Positions 10,374 through 23,479 are shown, numbered from the stretch's first letter. The stretch: 64,000 nt of DNA from Avena insularis (GCA_023614405.1 CM042691.1:174068927-174132926), one strand, 5' to 3'. A program made the numbers and translations. The notes: generated by a model from the sequence alone, not told the origin.

Positions 10374-13300
10374 AGTCTATGAGACCCCCAGAATTAAGGT
10401 CCGAGAATCCCCGTTATGCATACAATTCACGTTCCCATGATCAATGAGCCGTGAGCATAATCGACTTGTATCAATAAAACATCCATAGAGTAACGATTAC
10501 AAAACTTACAATGTTGCCAATATGGCGATTACAACATCAAATAGCAGAAGTCTTCATCTTAGAGCCCATGTCATGCCTTAACCTACAGGCGACTGACTGG
10601 GAGACGGCCTAGCTTGTATACATGTCATCATCCTCTTCATTCCTCGGTCTTCTAAAAATCTAGCCAAGTAAATAGCCAGGGACAATGATGGTGAGTACTT
10701 TGAATGTACTCGGAAACCAACTTAAGATAATAACAATAAAAGGATATGCAATATGGCAGAGGTGGTAGGATGTCTCCATAAGAGGTTATTTTATAAACTA
10801 GTTTCTCTTGAAGATATAGCATGTCTATATCTTTGTTGAAAACTTTTATAGAACATTGTGGAAACCTTTTTGAAAATTTTTGGAAAACACTAGGATTGGG
10901 TCACCCATTTGTTTTTCCTTCCCAATTATCCCAACTCCATTCCTCCTTTTTCTGACCATCCCATGGTCAAAACATTTTCAAGCCATTGCTTTTCTGAAGT
11001 CCTTTTTGAAATCAAAACCAACACTGCTCTATAGTAGTTTGTCCAACATGTCCATAACCACAGACATGGCTATTCAAATAGATTTACACTCTATAGAGGT
11101 TGTACACTGTACCCACATCATCCGATTACCTGCCCTGATCTACACTGATCGTGGGTCGAGTAATCGGTCAAGACTCTTTGGATGCCACTCTAGTATAGGC
11201 CCTACCCTATGAGTTGTTCCTCTCAACACCGGGACGTCTTGATCCATGGACCAACCGAAGTGCCTACCGACTACTCGAGAAGGGGCACTTTCAATGAGGG
11301 GCTCATAGTATCGCTCGGCTACTCCCAGGGGCAGTTCACAGTTCCTCTAGGTGACTGTCTCATAGTTTACCCTTTTTGTAAAGGAACCCTGTCATTCAAG
11401 GGAGATGATCCCTTATAAGTAGTCATGAGAATTCCTATACCAGAGCAGCAAACTTCAAACCCAGCCTCGTCCCATTCCAGAGTAATGTGGTTTAAGCTGC
11501 AATGAACCGGGTGCGTTTTCGCAAACATTTTTCCTCCATCCTTTTGCAAAACCAAAACCTTCTCATTTTTAAAACCTCTCTTGGTGGGTCAAACCTCACC
11601 AAGGTTTTCTCATAAAAAATTTTATAAACATTTTCCCGGGGTCTTCCCATCCTATGCTTTTTGTTTAGGCTAAAACGGGGTCTCTAAGGGGTTATGGTGT
11701 TAAAACACCATCTACCAGACTAGGGGCAAATAGGTGTTAGCAAGGGAGTTGTACTTAGTAGCACAAAAAAGGGGGTAATGGTTTGGAGGAGCCAAACATT
11801 CCCACATATAAAACATAACATAATAAAACCATGCAGTTTGTAAACAGTAGATAAAACATGCATAAGTATAAAAGTAGGACAAGGGCTTATGAGCAAGAAG
11901 GTGACTCTCCTATGACCAGCGATATGCATAGTGACTTCCTAAGAATACTAGAATACCAAATAGCAATAATAGTAGTAATAAACCGATGCTTCCTTCTTCT
12001 CGACGTCACACAAGCGCAACTATCGCCGTTATCGAGCAAACATGCAAGCAAACATTTCTGCAATCAATATAATGCATACAAGCACCAATACATACAACAA
12101 GCAACATATAATCACATGATATAGAATAGTAGGGTGTTGTATTCTTCGTTTTATGAGATTGATAGAAGATTTGGAGGCATGTGAAGCTGATCCTTTTGGA
12201 TTTCTAGTCTCAGAACTTACATAAGAGAGGGGTTTTTGACCAAGGACATGTTCTGTATGATACCATTGTAAAAAATGATACCATCAGATAGTTATTGATA
12301 AAATGAAACCAACAAAGGTGGTTTCACTATTTTATCAATTACCATTGAATTAGAATGATTTTTCTAGTGAACAAAACTCTAGTTTTAGGAAATAATTCAT
12401 CAGAATAGTTCCAGAGTTCCAAAAATTATTTCCTTGGATGATTAATTAGGGTTTTAGGTACTGAATCATTGGGAGTTGGAATCACTTAAGAATAATTACC
12501 AGAATGCCCTCAGGAAATTTCCAAAGGAAGTATTGGATGATATTTGTCTTTTTAACCAGATTTAACCTACAAGAGCTTTTTATGTGATTCCAAGGATACA
12601 TGTTAGGTATTTAGAATACCACTGTTAAAAAATTGGAATCGAAACATTTAGATTTGCAGAGCCATTGTAATGATTTTATTGCTAAACTAACTATTTGCAG
12701 AAAAGATTAATTCACTAAAATTCAGTAGATGTTTGATAAATTTTGGGCTTTTGGGTTTTGGAGCATATTCATATGCATGTGTGCAGGGAGATGGATTTGG
12801 ATCAATACCTCATTTGGTTTGACCCCAAGAATTTCTTAAATGCAGTAATGGCCTAATTTTGTTATTTTTGTTAGGAGCAAAATACAGAGCCATTTTAGGT
12901 CGGGCCAGTTATAAATGCAGGGTATGACAAATACTTTTCATTACCAACAAGATTTGCATCATTTGGATTTATAGAACCTCCAGAAAGAAATTATTTCTAG
13001 AAACAGGTACTTCTAGAATTTAATTGAGTATAGGGTTTGTTCTGCATGTTGGAGAAATGCTGTGGGCATCTAGGAAAATTTGAATCTGGTCAGTTTGAGT
13101 TATTTTTCATTTGATTTAAACTGGACTGCAATATAATAGGTCTGAAATCCCTGGGCAAAAGGAAAAGGGAAAATGGTGCATGGGCTGGATCTAGAGTGGG
13201 ATAGTCCGATTAGAATGGATCGGACGACCGACGTTCGTCTTCCTCCGTGGGCTTGATGACGGGGGATGAAACCCTAGGGGAGAAGTTGCGGCGCGCGGGA

Positions 13301-14085
13301 TGGTCACCTGAGAGCGGAGCAGGGGTCAGGGAGAGGTGGTGCACCACCGAGAGTCCAGAGAGGGGCGGTGAGGTTGGAGTCAATGTTGGGAGGTAGCTCG
13401 CACGATGGTGCCCGAAAGGAACTTTGCCGGAGCTCGCCGGCATGGTTGGTAGCAGCGGTCCTGGGCAAGAATAAAGGCAGGGTCAGATAGACTAGGAGAA
13501 GGGGATAACGGCAGAGTAACATGTAGCAGGGGAGGAGAAAAGGGGAGAGCTCTTTGCTCGATTCTTTGAGGAGGCCAAAGTGACCTTCTTCTCCTTCTTT
13601 TGAGCAGGGCAGATTTATAGGAGAGGGAGAGGGTTCTCGGGGAAGGTGTGTGGAGTGGAAGGGAGCAAATGAGGTCTCAAGGGAGAGCTAGGGAGATGGT
13701 TTCCCTTGTAAACCGAAAGGGAGGGTTCATGGTGGACATGGCCTATGGAGGAGCTAGGGAAAGTCCAGGGGCTGCTCATTGGTTGCCATGGGCTATGGAG
13801 AGGCATGTGTGGGCCCTACAAGGGGAAGAGAGGGAGTGGGATGCCCTGGTGTGGAGATATTTGCAAGTCAAGGCATGAGGGGCACACATCTCTCACTTAC
13901 TCTCTCCAAGAGCTACAATACAAGGGCTACAATGCCTTGCTATAGTGTATCACGACCAGGAGGGAGTGTTGGGTGCTGTGGAACTTTTCCTAGAAAGTTT
14001 GGAAGGGTTTTGTATTGGATTTAGTTCATGTTTGGATGGGTTTGCTAGGATTGATCATGTGGGTGTTTGTGAAAGAAGTTGAAGG

Positions 14086-14090
14086 ATTTC
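14086..14090. repeat. Target site duplication of L, left (ATTTC)
   Basis: The ATTTC here is repeated at 23,480-23,484. Joining the flanks restores a sequence collinear with the empty site in the left G LTR near 2,470 (gaaggatttgcattggg). Confidence 0.93.
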
Positions 14091-14486
14091 TATGGCATCC
14101 CGCAAAACCACTACTAGAAAATCGCGTTGTTTTTGTGCATTGCATCATCATGACTGCATGCTCATGTCATCATGCCACATTGCATTTGAGCATCGTCATC
14201 ATCTTGCATTTGCTTGCATAAAACTATTTTGGGAAAAACCTGTTCTTGTTTCTAAACACCCCGCCTTTGTTCAAACGCAAAACCCGGGTCTCCGGATTAT
14301 TTTGTTTTGTCTGCTATCGGTTTGCAAAATCCCTGTTTGAAATAAATAAAATATTTAATTATTTTTAGTGGGGCAGTCGAACGGGCCGATTCGACCACCC
14401 GTCAGACATAAACAGATCGGTCCACCCTAAACCCCTTTTGCACCCAACCTAGTCTACCCACCCCTCCAGCCACCTCACCCCACCCA

Positions 14487-15995
14487 ATGCCCTCTCTCCA
14501 CCTCACCTCTCCTCTCTCCCTCACCCAATCCCTAGCTGCCACGTCACCTACTCCCTCCTCTCTCACCCTGCCCTCTCTCTCCCCACCCCACACGCCCCAC
14601 ACCCCACCTGGCCAGCACACCACGCACGCCCCTGCCTCCAACCGGTTCCACCAGCCGCCGACCCCACATGCCAGTGCCCCACCCCGCCTGGACCCACGTG
14701 GCCCCACCCAGAACCGACGCTCCCCACTTGTCCCGCCCCTCTCTCTCTCCTTTCCTCTCTCACCTCGACCCCGCCCTCCTTCCCTGTCAGCCGCCTCCCT
14801 CCTTCGCGCCTCGCCGCCCGTGAGGCACCCCCCACTTCCTCGCCGCGCCCGTGGCCGCCGGCCTCAGGTCCTCCGGCGACGCCGCGGCCAGCCCGCCCGA
14901 GCGCTGCCTCGGGTCCTCTCTACCCCGACCTCCTCTCCACCGCCTCCCCGCCGGGCTCGCCGGTCACCTCCTCGCGTCGCCGGACCGCCCCTCGAGCTCC
15001 TCTCCCCGCCGGCGCCGCCCGCGCCTTGCCCGCCCCTCGACCCGCTCCCCGCGCTCCCCGTCGCCTCTCCTCGCCCGGTCGTCACCCGCCGCTGCGCCCT
15101 TCTCCCGCTCGCCTCCGGCCGCCCTGCCTCCGCCGCGTCGCCCCGCCCCAAGCTCCGCCGCGCCTCGCCCCGTCCCGTCCGAGCTCCGCCCGTCGCCGGC
15201 CGCGGCTCTTCCCTCCGCCCTGGGCCACCTCTCCCCCGGTCCGCCGCCGCCAGTCGCCTCGCCTCCAGCGCCGCCCTCCGTCTGCAGCAGGGCCCGCGTC
15301 CGGCCGGCCGGCCCCGTCCCGAGCCGCCTCCGGCCTTCTGCGCGTCTCCGGCGTCTGTCGAAACCGCGGACCCAGCGCGCGTCCCCGACCCGGCAGCACC
15401 CGCGCGCCCTCGTTCTCGCCCCCGAAGCACAAGACCGTCTCGAGCCCCGATGCCCTTTTGTCGCCAAGATCTGCGTTGTTGCGTGTTTCGACGACCATGT
15501 GCGAGATGGAACCCGATGACACCGGAACCCAAGACCTACCACACGGACGCATCACGGACTCGGATAAACCCCTCGAAACGACAAGTTCGACATCCCGGAA
15601 CTAAAGTGCGAACCCCGGTATCGACTTCATGTTCTCCTTCACGGATGCCAAGACCAAATCTCGTCGAAACCGGACCCCGAAGACCGAATTCGCCCCGCCA
15701 AGTTCTTCAATCGGATCCGAGGACACCAAGACCCCGGTGCGACAAGTACTTCTTCCCGGATGCCAATAACGCCGATGCGAATACGCCAAGTTCGTCTACC
15801 TCGGACACCGTGCGACAAGGTCTACTTCACGGATCCGAAGACCCCGGCACACGATCCACCCCAAGTCCGCCATCAACGACAAGATCGACACCGACTAGAG
15901 CGGGTCCGATGTGCCCCGACACCGAACCAAGTCCTGCTTCCCGAATGCGACAAGATCTACCTCAGTTATCCGAGACCGATCCCGTCGAACCCTGA
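14487..15995 (+). other. Long open frame in the GC-rich part of the L LTR; probably not a gene
   Basis: There are 502 codons from ATG to stop, very rich in Pro, Arg, Ser and Ala, with long open frames also on the opposite strand. That is typical of stop-poor GC-rich DNA. In the 3' LTR the first half is disrupted by many indels, so the frame is not conserved. The second half (about 15,450-15,995) is kept almost unchanged in the other LTR but consists of degenerate repeats around gcgacaagntctacttc, not a known domain. I list it because of its length and hold a coding role unlikely. Confidence 0.3.
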
Positions 15996-17463
15996 ACCCC
16001 GAGAATCGACCCCGAACCCCCGGAACCCCAAGTCGTCGAGACCCTCTAAAGTGTGAACCCCTTCCCGAAACCCTATTTTATAATATAATACAACTTGTCG
16101 CATATTAATTGTTCATCTCGCATGCATATTGTGTGGTTTGGGGGCCTTATGCCGATTCACCTCATAATTAAATATGGGGCCCATATACGGGCAAATCTAG
16201 TCGTATATTGGTCCCATTTAAGTTTGTGTAGCGAACCGATACTAAGTTTTGCCATGTTAATACAACATTTAAATTGCGGGGTATCTAAACAACATGAACC
16301 GTTTAATTAATTGTCGGGACCCCGGTTCCACTTAATATTGCCTAGTTGCATCGCACCTGTGCCATGCCATGCATCATACATGCATCATGCCCGATCTTCT
16401 GTCGTAGTATTAAATAGTGCATCCGGTGTTTCTTCTAGTGTTTTGCTTCTTCGCGGATTGGGCCGTTGAGTTGATGTGAGCTTCGCCCCGATCTTCGGCT
16501 GAACCTTCGGCAATGTTTTCAGGCGAGCATCTCCCCCCTTTCTACCTATCTTACCTTTATAGTATTTATTCCCTCCTGTTGATCTATTGCTATCTGTGTT
16601 GCGATGCTCTAGTTTCCGTACCCGAGATATCCCTTGCAGCCGTATATTGCCTTGGACACATCCTATTACCTGTTGTTTGGTAGATAGCTGGACTTGCGCG
16701 TCGTAGTCGCTTGCTCAAGTGCTGTTGCGTGTCGTCAAGTACCACAGTTGTTGGAGGACTGCCGCCTGTTTAATGTTGGAGATGATCATGGCTTTATTTA
16801 TTGCTCACTTTAATTATTGTTTAACAACTAAAATTGAAGTAGGTAAGTAGAGGCACAGGTGGGCAATAGATGTTATTTGGTTGTTAACCGTCCACTTGTG
16901 TCCCGTAGGACCCCGAGTGCTTGATACCTGTTCCTTGATTTATCGCGCTATCCACATACGGGGAATTATGGGACCCCCCTTAGCCAGAGCTTGATTCATT
17001 CTTATTTCTTGGGGCCACAAACTAGTTTGAGGTTTTATTTACGATCCTGTACTTATGCCATGTTTTACTGTTTTATTTACGATTGTGCGAGGAGCACGCT
17101 GTACTGTTTAGGTAAGCGGAGTGTTTTCGCGGTATCGACAAGCCCCGTTTTGGGGTTCCCAGTCGTTCTGACCATTGACGCAAACCTTGAGTCCGTCTCG
17201 GAGTCAGCTAGCTTCGTTGCGGGTCTACTCAATGGGGTGGCCCCCTGAAATATTTCTGAATCCTGTGATTGCTTTGTCGTGAAAGCCTCGTTGGGTTTTG
17301 ATTTGGTTTTTCCGAGGTTGATCGTGTGTGTGTTGCTATTTGTGCACCCCGGCCGGGTTAAAACTTTCTGAAAGCCGTGTCCGCGGTTATGGACGACTTG
17401 GAGCACAGTATCTCGATCATAGACAACTATAACTAAAGTAGTGTTATAAATTTGACTTTATAA

Positions 17464-17767
17464 TGACTAGTAATCAGCTTCACTATAATGGAATGGCTAT
17501 ATAAAACTGCCCACAATTGCTTGCTTGAGTTGTCGCTTGCGACCATTGTACCTGACTAGTAAGTATTGCAACTACAACGGAATGGCTAAATAAAAGTACC
17601 AACACTGCTGGGTTTTTGGGTTATCTCATGCTAATTGTATCTGACTAGTAAGTGTCACAACTATAACGGAATGGTGAACTAAAACGGCCCACTGCTTATT
17701 TTATCAGGATGACTATCTATATTTGACTAGTAATTGCTGCAACGATAACTGAATAAATAAAACTGCC
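17464..17767 (+). repeat. Four-unit tandem repeat in the L 5' LTR
   Basis: Units begin TGACTAGTAA at 17,464, 17,553, 17,642 and 17,724 and each ends near GGAATGGCTAAATAAAA. Period is 82-89 bp and the units are degenerate. The same array is at 22,531-22,834 in the 3' LTR. Confidence 0.85.
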
Positions 17768-18421
17768 AACCGTGTGAGTTCCTCGGTGGACTTCCTCGAT
17801 TAGTCTCGAGGGGGGAAATACCAGGATGGGTTTGTTTGGTGTTAGATTCAGGTTGGTTCCGCATAGGTCTTTCTTACCCCTATCTGATTGTCGTTAGTTG
17901 TATCGAGTCTCTATAGGTTGTTTAGTGCATGCTGCCGCTGCCGCTTCAGTCCACCATACCTATGTAGGCGAGGACCGCCGAATTCTAGTCTCGCCGTGTA
18001 CTGGCCTCAGTACTGACGCTCCTTCTTTTTCCTTTGCCCTTTGTCGGCACCCCTTTTGTTTAAGCAGGTTTTGAGATCGACGTCGTTAGCAGGGTTACCC
18101 TCCCGGCTTGGCCTGGGCAGGGTTATGCACGCCATTGGTTATTCTTCAGGGCTCTTAGCCCCATTTGCATCTTGTCCGTAGTCGGACGCTCTATCATTTC
18201 AAGGTGATTTGGATCTTTGTATATTATATCTGTATTCTTGACTCATGGAGTCGTGTTGTATATATATCTGTTCTGTGGGTCCCATCGAGGACTGTTGTGT
18301 AATGTTATTACTTTGTTTTCCACCTGCACGAAAGTGCCTGGTGGGCACCTTTGAATCGTTTCTATGCGGGTTTGGCGGGTTTCGCTAAAACTTGCATAGG
18401 GTCGATTCTGAGGGTGTTACA

Positions 18422-19257
18422 GAGTGGTATCAGAGCCCAGCAGTTGCGATACCCCACAAGTCCAGCCTGTAGGATAACCTAGCTAACGGCCGAAGTAGAG
18501 TGTCAAAACTATTTTTGAAAAATCGGTTGGATAGTTCTGATTAGGTCTGATTTTACTCCTTACCCCTTTGCTATTCTCCTCTTATCTCGACGTGTTTTGA
18601 ATCTGCTCTCTTATCTTTTCTTCGAGTCCAGGAATTCTCGTGGTGGGGTTTTCCGTCGTACCTTCAGGGTTTCGCTTCCTCCTTTTGTAACGGTGTTGCT
18701 ACATCTGGTCTGCATGCTATCTGAGGAATCCTTCGTCTGGTGGACTTCTCTTTGATCCTTCTCGTGCCTTCCGGTGTTTTCCGACGCGACGACATCATCT
18801 ACGCCAGATCCGATGCAGAGTCTGCATCACTCCTTTGTTCCGAACCTCGTTTGTCGAGATCTTCAGTCTAATTCCGAGAGTTGGTTGCATAATCCGCCTA
18901 TTCGTGTGCAGAGTAATGGTTTGGGTGCGCGATGGACTGATCACCATCCGACTACTCTTATCATTCGCGCTTGAACACCAAAGCAGTGGATCCAGCAATT
19001 TTACTCCGTCCGCGGAAGCTAGAGGTGGCTTTATTTGTGGATACCTCTACCTTCGACCTTTTGTTCCGGAGTGTTCTCTCGACGAACGTGAGAGACAATC
19101 CTTTGTTGGTAGTGTCGCTGTTTCAAGAAGAAGAAGGAACCATCATTAGTGGTGTCGCGAGGATCTACACGAAGCGAGAAGACGCAGATCGCCGCCCTTT
19201 CTTCCGGTACCATGAGGCGGATCTCGAGGGCGAGATCCATTGTCAGTGGTGTCGAAT
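18422..19257 (+). mobile_element. L internal domain (836 bp), non-coding remnant
   Basis: After the primer site the sequence is T-rich leader-like DNA to about 18,770, then GC-balanced DNA. A frame from 18,971 stays open to the 3' LTR and on into it. Its last residues before the LTR resemble the end of a chromovirus-type gypsy polyprotein. There is no protease, reverse transcriptase, RNase H or integrase motif. The expected polypurine tract before 19,258 is not recognisable (tgtcagtggtgtcgaat), which is odd for an element that clearly completed insertion. Confidence 0.75.
18425..18436 (+). other. L primer binding site (initiator tRNA-Met)
   Basis: TGGTATCAGAGC, a perfect 12-base complement to the plant initiator tRNA-Met 3' end, lies three bases after the 5' LTR. 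Confidence 0.92.
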
Positions 19258-22200
19258 TGTGGCATCCCGCAAAACCACTACTAGAAAATCGCGTTGTTTT
19301 TGTGCATTGCATCATCATGACTGCATGCTCATGTCATCATGCCACATTGCATTTGAGCATCGTCATCATCTTGCATTTGCTTGCATAAAACTATTTTGGG
19401 AAAAACCTGTTCTTGTTTCTAAACACCCCGCCTTTGTGCAAGCATAAAACCGGGTCTCCGGATTATTTTGTTTTGTCTGCTATCGGTTTGCAAAAGCCCT
19501 GTTTGAAATAAATAAAATATTTAATTATTTTTAGTGGGGCAGTCGAACGGGCCGATTCGACCCAGTCGACCACCCCCGTACAAAACAGATCGGTCCACCC
19601 TAAACCCCTTTTGCACCCAACCTAGTCTACCCACCCCTCCAGCCACCTCACCCCACCCAATGCCCTCTCTCCACCTCACCTCTCCTCTCTCCCTCACCCA
19701 ATCCCTAGCTGCAACGTCACCTACTCCCTCCTCTCTCACCTGCCTCTCTCTCCCCACCCCACACGCCCCACACACCCCACCTGCCAAGACACCACGCGCC
19801 TGCCTCCAACCGGTTCCACCACCTCTTCCACCAGCCCGACCCACATGCAGGTTCCCCACCCGCTGGACCCACGTGGCCCCACCAGAACCGACGCTCCCCA
19901 CCTGTCCCGCCCCTCTCTCTCTCCTTTCCTCTCTCACCCGACGACCCCGCGCCCTCCTTCCTGTCAGAGCCGCCTTCTCCTCCTCCGCCACTTGCTCGCC
20001 ATGAGGCACCCCCCTTCCTCGCGCGCCGTGGCCGCCGCTCAGTCCTCCGGCGACGCCAGCCCAGCCCCAGGCTGCCTCGGGTCCCTCCGCCTCTCTGCCT
20101 GACCTCCCTCCACCGCCTCCCTGGGCTCATGATCACCTCCTCGCGTCGCCGGACCGCCCCTCGAGCTCCTCTCCCTGCGCGCCTTGGCTCAGCGCGCCTC
20201 GACCCGCTCCCAGCTCCCCGCCCTCTCCTCGCCGGTCGTCACCGCCCGCCGCCTTCTCCCTTCGCCTCCGCCCTGCCTCCGCTTCGCCCGCCCCAAGCTC
20301 GCCGCGCCTCCGCCCGTCTGAAGCTCCGCCCGTCGCTGACGCGGCTCTTCCCTCCGCCACACCTCTCCCCGGTCCGCCGCCTGCCTCGCCTCAAGCGCCC
20401 TCCGTCTGCAGGGCCGCGTCCGGCCGGCCGGCCCCGTCCCGAGCCGCCTCCGGCCTTCTGCGCGTCTCCGGCAGCGTCTCGGCACCAGCGCCCTCGTTCT
20501 CGCCCCCGAAGCACAAGACCGTCTCGAGCCCCGATGCCCTTTTGTCGCCAAGATCTGCGTTGTTGCGTGTTTCAACGACCATGTGCGAGATGGAACCCGA
20601 TGACACCGGAACCCAAGACCTACCACACGGACGCATCACGGACTCGGATAAACCCCTTGAAACGACAAGTTCGACATCCCGGAACTAAAGTGCGAACCCC
20701 GGTATCGACTTCATGTTCTCCTTCACGGATGCCAAGACCAAATCTCGTCGAAACCGGACCCCAAAGACCGAATTCGCCCCGCCAAGTTCTTCAATCGGAT
20801 CCGAGGACACCAAGACCCCGGTGCGACAAGTACTTCTTCCCGGACGCCAATAACGCCGATGCGAATACGCCAAGTTCGTCTACCTCGGACACCGTGCGAC
20901 AAGGTCTACTTCACGGATCCGAAGACCCCGGCACACGATCCACCCCAAGTCCGCCATCAACGACAAGATCGACACCGACTAGAGCGGGTCCGATGTGCCC
21001 CGACACCGAACCAAGTCCTGCTTCCCGAATGCGACAAGATCTACCTCAGTTATCCGAGACCGATCCGTCGAACCACGAACCCCGAGAATCGACCCCGAAC
21101 CCCCGGAACCCCAAGTCGTCGAGACCCTCTAAAGTGTGAACCCCTTCCCGAAACCCTATTTTATAATATAATACAACTTGTCGCATATTAATTGTTCATC
21201 TCGCATGCATATTGTGTGGTTTGGGGGCCTTATGCCGATTTACCTCATAATTAAATATGGGGCCCATATACGGGCAAATCTAGTCGTATATTGGTCCCAT
21301 TTAAGTTTGTGTAGCGAACCGATACTAAGTTTTGCCATGTTAATACAACATTTAAATTGCGGGGTATCTAAACAACATGAACCGTTTAATTAATTGTCGG
21401 GACCCCGGTTCCACTTAATATTGCCTAGTTGCATCGCACTGCATGCCATGCATCATACATGCATCATGCCCGATCTTCCGTGGTATTAAATAGTGCATCC
21501 GTGTTTCTTCTAGTGTTTTGCTTCTTGGATTGGGCCGTTGAGTTGATGTGAGCTTCGCCCGATCTTCGCTGAACCTTCGGCAATGTTTTCAAAGTAGCAT
21601 CTCCCCCTTTCTACCTATCTTACCTTTATAGTATTTATTCCTCTGTTGATCTATTGCTATCCGTGTTGCGATGCTCTAGTTTCCGCATTTAGATATCCCT
21701 TGCAGCCGTATATTGCCTTGGACACATCCTATTACCTGTTGTTTGGTAGATAGCTGGACTTATGGCGTGAAGTCGCTTGCTCAAGTGCTGTTGCGTGTCG
21801 TGAAGTACCACAGTTGTTGGAGGACTGCCGCCTGTTTAATGTTGGAGATGATCATGGCTTTATTTATTGCTCACTTTAATTATTGTTTAACAACTAAAAT
21901 TGAAGTAGGTAAGTAGAGGCACAGGTGGGCAATAGATGTTATTTGATTGTTAACCGTCCACTTGTGTCCCGTAGGACCCCGAGTGCTTGATACCTGTTCC
22001 TTGATTTATCGCGCTATCCACATACGGGGAATTATGGGACCCCCCTTAGCCAGAGCTTGATTCATTCTTATTTCTTGGGGCCACAAACTAGTTTGAGGTT
22101 TTATTTACGATCCTGTACTTATGCCATGTTTTACTGTTTTATTTACGATTGTGCGAGGAGCACGCTGTACTGTTTAGGTAAGCGGAGTGTTTTCGCGGTA

Positions 22201-23479
22201 TCGACAAGCCCCGTTTTGGGGTTCCCAGTCGTTTACAGCCATTGACGCAAACCTTGAGTCCGTCTCGGAGTCAGCTAGCTTCGTTGCGGGTCTACTCAAT
22301 GGGGTGGCCCCCTGAAATATTTCTGAATCCTGTGATTGCTTTGTCGTGAAAGCCTCGTTGGGTTTTGATTTGGTTTTTCCGAGGTTGATCGTGTGTGTGT
22401 TGCTATTTGTGCACCCCGGCCGGGTTAAAACTTTCTGAAAGCCGTGTCCGCGGTTATGGACGACTTGGAGCACAGTATCTCGATCATAGACAACTATAAC
22501 TAAAGTAGTGTTATAAATTTGACTTTATAATGACTAGTAATCAGCTTCACTATAATGGAATGGCTATATAAAACTGCCCACAATTGCTTGCTTGAGTTGT
22601 CGCTTGCGACCATTGTACCTGACTAGTAAGTATTGCAACTACAACGGAATGGCTAAATAAAAGTACCAACACTGCTGGGTTTTTGGGTTATCTCATGCTA
22701 ATTGTATCTGACTAGTAAGTGTCGCAACTATAACGGAATGGTGAACTAAAACGGCCCACTGCTTATTTTATCAGGATGGCTATCTATATTTGACTAGTAA
22801 TTGCTGCAACGATAACTGAATAAATAAAACTGCCAACCGTGTGAGTTCCTCGGTGGACTTCCTCGATTGGTCTCGAGGGGGGAACTACCAGGATGGGTTT
22901 GTTTGGTGTTAGATTCAGGTTGGTTCCGCATAGGTCTTTCTTACCCCTCTCTGATTGTCGTTAGTTGTATCGAGTCTCTATAGGTTGTTTAGTGCATCTC
23001 GCCGCTTCAGTCCACCATACCTATGTAGTAGGACCGCCAATTCTAGTCTCGCTGCAGTAATCGCCTCGATCGACGCCTCCTTCTTTTTCCTTTGCCCTTT
23101 GTCAGCACCCCTTTTGTTTAAGCAGGTTTTGAGATCGACGTCGTTAGCAGGGTTACCCTCCCGGCTTGGCCTGGGCAGGGTTATGCACGCCATTGGTTAT
23201 TCTTCAGGGCTCTTAGCCCCATTTGCATCTTGTCCGTAGTCGGACGCTCTATCATTTCAAGGTGATTTGGATCTTTGTATATTATATCTGTATTCTTGAC
23301 TCATGGAGTCGTGTTGTATATATATATGTTCTGTGGGTCCCATCGAGGACTGTTGTGTAATGTTATTACTTCGTTTTCCACCCGCACGAAAGTGCCTGGT
23401 GGGCACCTTTGAATCGTTTCTATGCGGGTTTGGCGGGTTTCGCTAAAACTTGCATAGGGTCGATTCTGAGGGTGTTACA
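19258..23479 (+). mobile_element. L 3' LTR
   Basis: It starts TGTGGCATCCCGC and ends GGTGTTACA followed by ATTTC. It is nearly identical to the 5' LTR in most parts. It is about 89 bp shorter across the GC-rich tract (19,660-20,515, against 14,487-15,431) through many small deletions. Elsewhere the net difference is about 20-25 bp. Confidence 0.92.
22531..22834 (+). repeat. Four-unit tandem repeat in the L 3' LTR
   Basis: TGACTAGTAA-led units at 22,531, 22,620, 22,709 and 22,791, collinear with the 5' LTR array. Confidence 0.85.

Larger units (their letters stand above)
14091..18421 (+). mobile_element. L 5' LTR
   Basis: It starts TATGGCATCCCGC (the other LTR starts TGTGGCATCCCGC, so the canonical TG has mutated to TA) and ends ...GGGTGTTACA. 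Layout: AT-rich start, a GC-rich proline/arginine-coding-looking tract (14,450-15,450), a degenerate repeat tract (15,450-16,050), then mixed sequence with a four-unit tandem repeat at 17,464-17,767. Confidence 0.92.
14091..23479 (+). mobile_element. Complete LARD-like LTR retrotransposon L
   Basis: L has two very similar LTRs of 4,331 and 4,222 bp, an initiator-Met primer site, an internal domain of only 836 bp and perfect 5-bp target duplications, all inside the G LTR. It encodes no gag or pol, so it must have moved using another element's enzymes. A short C-terminal remnant just before the 3' LTR resembles the tail of a chromovirus polyprotein, suggesting L is a deletion derivative of an autonomous gypsy element. 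LTRs longer than 4 kb with a tiny non-coding interior fit the LARD class (Sukkula is the barley example), but I cannot confirm the family. Confidence 0.92.

Noticed and set aside
14106..14118. CACTACTAGAAAA near the start of the L LTR resembles a CACTA transposon terminus
   Set aside because: It recurs at the same position in the other L LTR (19,275), inside a TG-started LTR with its own target duplications, and no subterminal repeats follow. It is part of the LTR.
14864..15532. Several overlapping ORFs of 150-220 codons on both strands in GC-rich L LTR
   Set aside because: Open frames on all strands are expected in stop-poor GC-rich DNA. They are Arg/Pro/Ala low complexity and broken in the other LTR copy.
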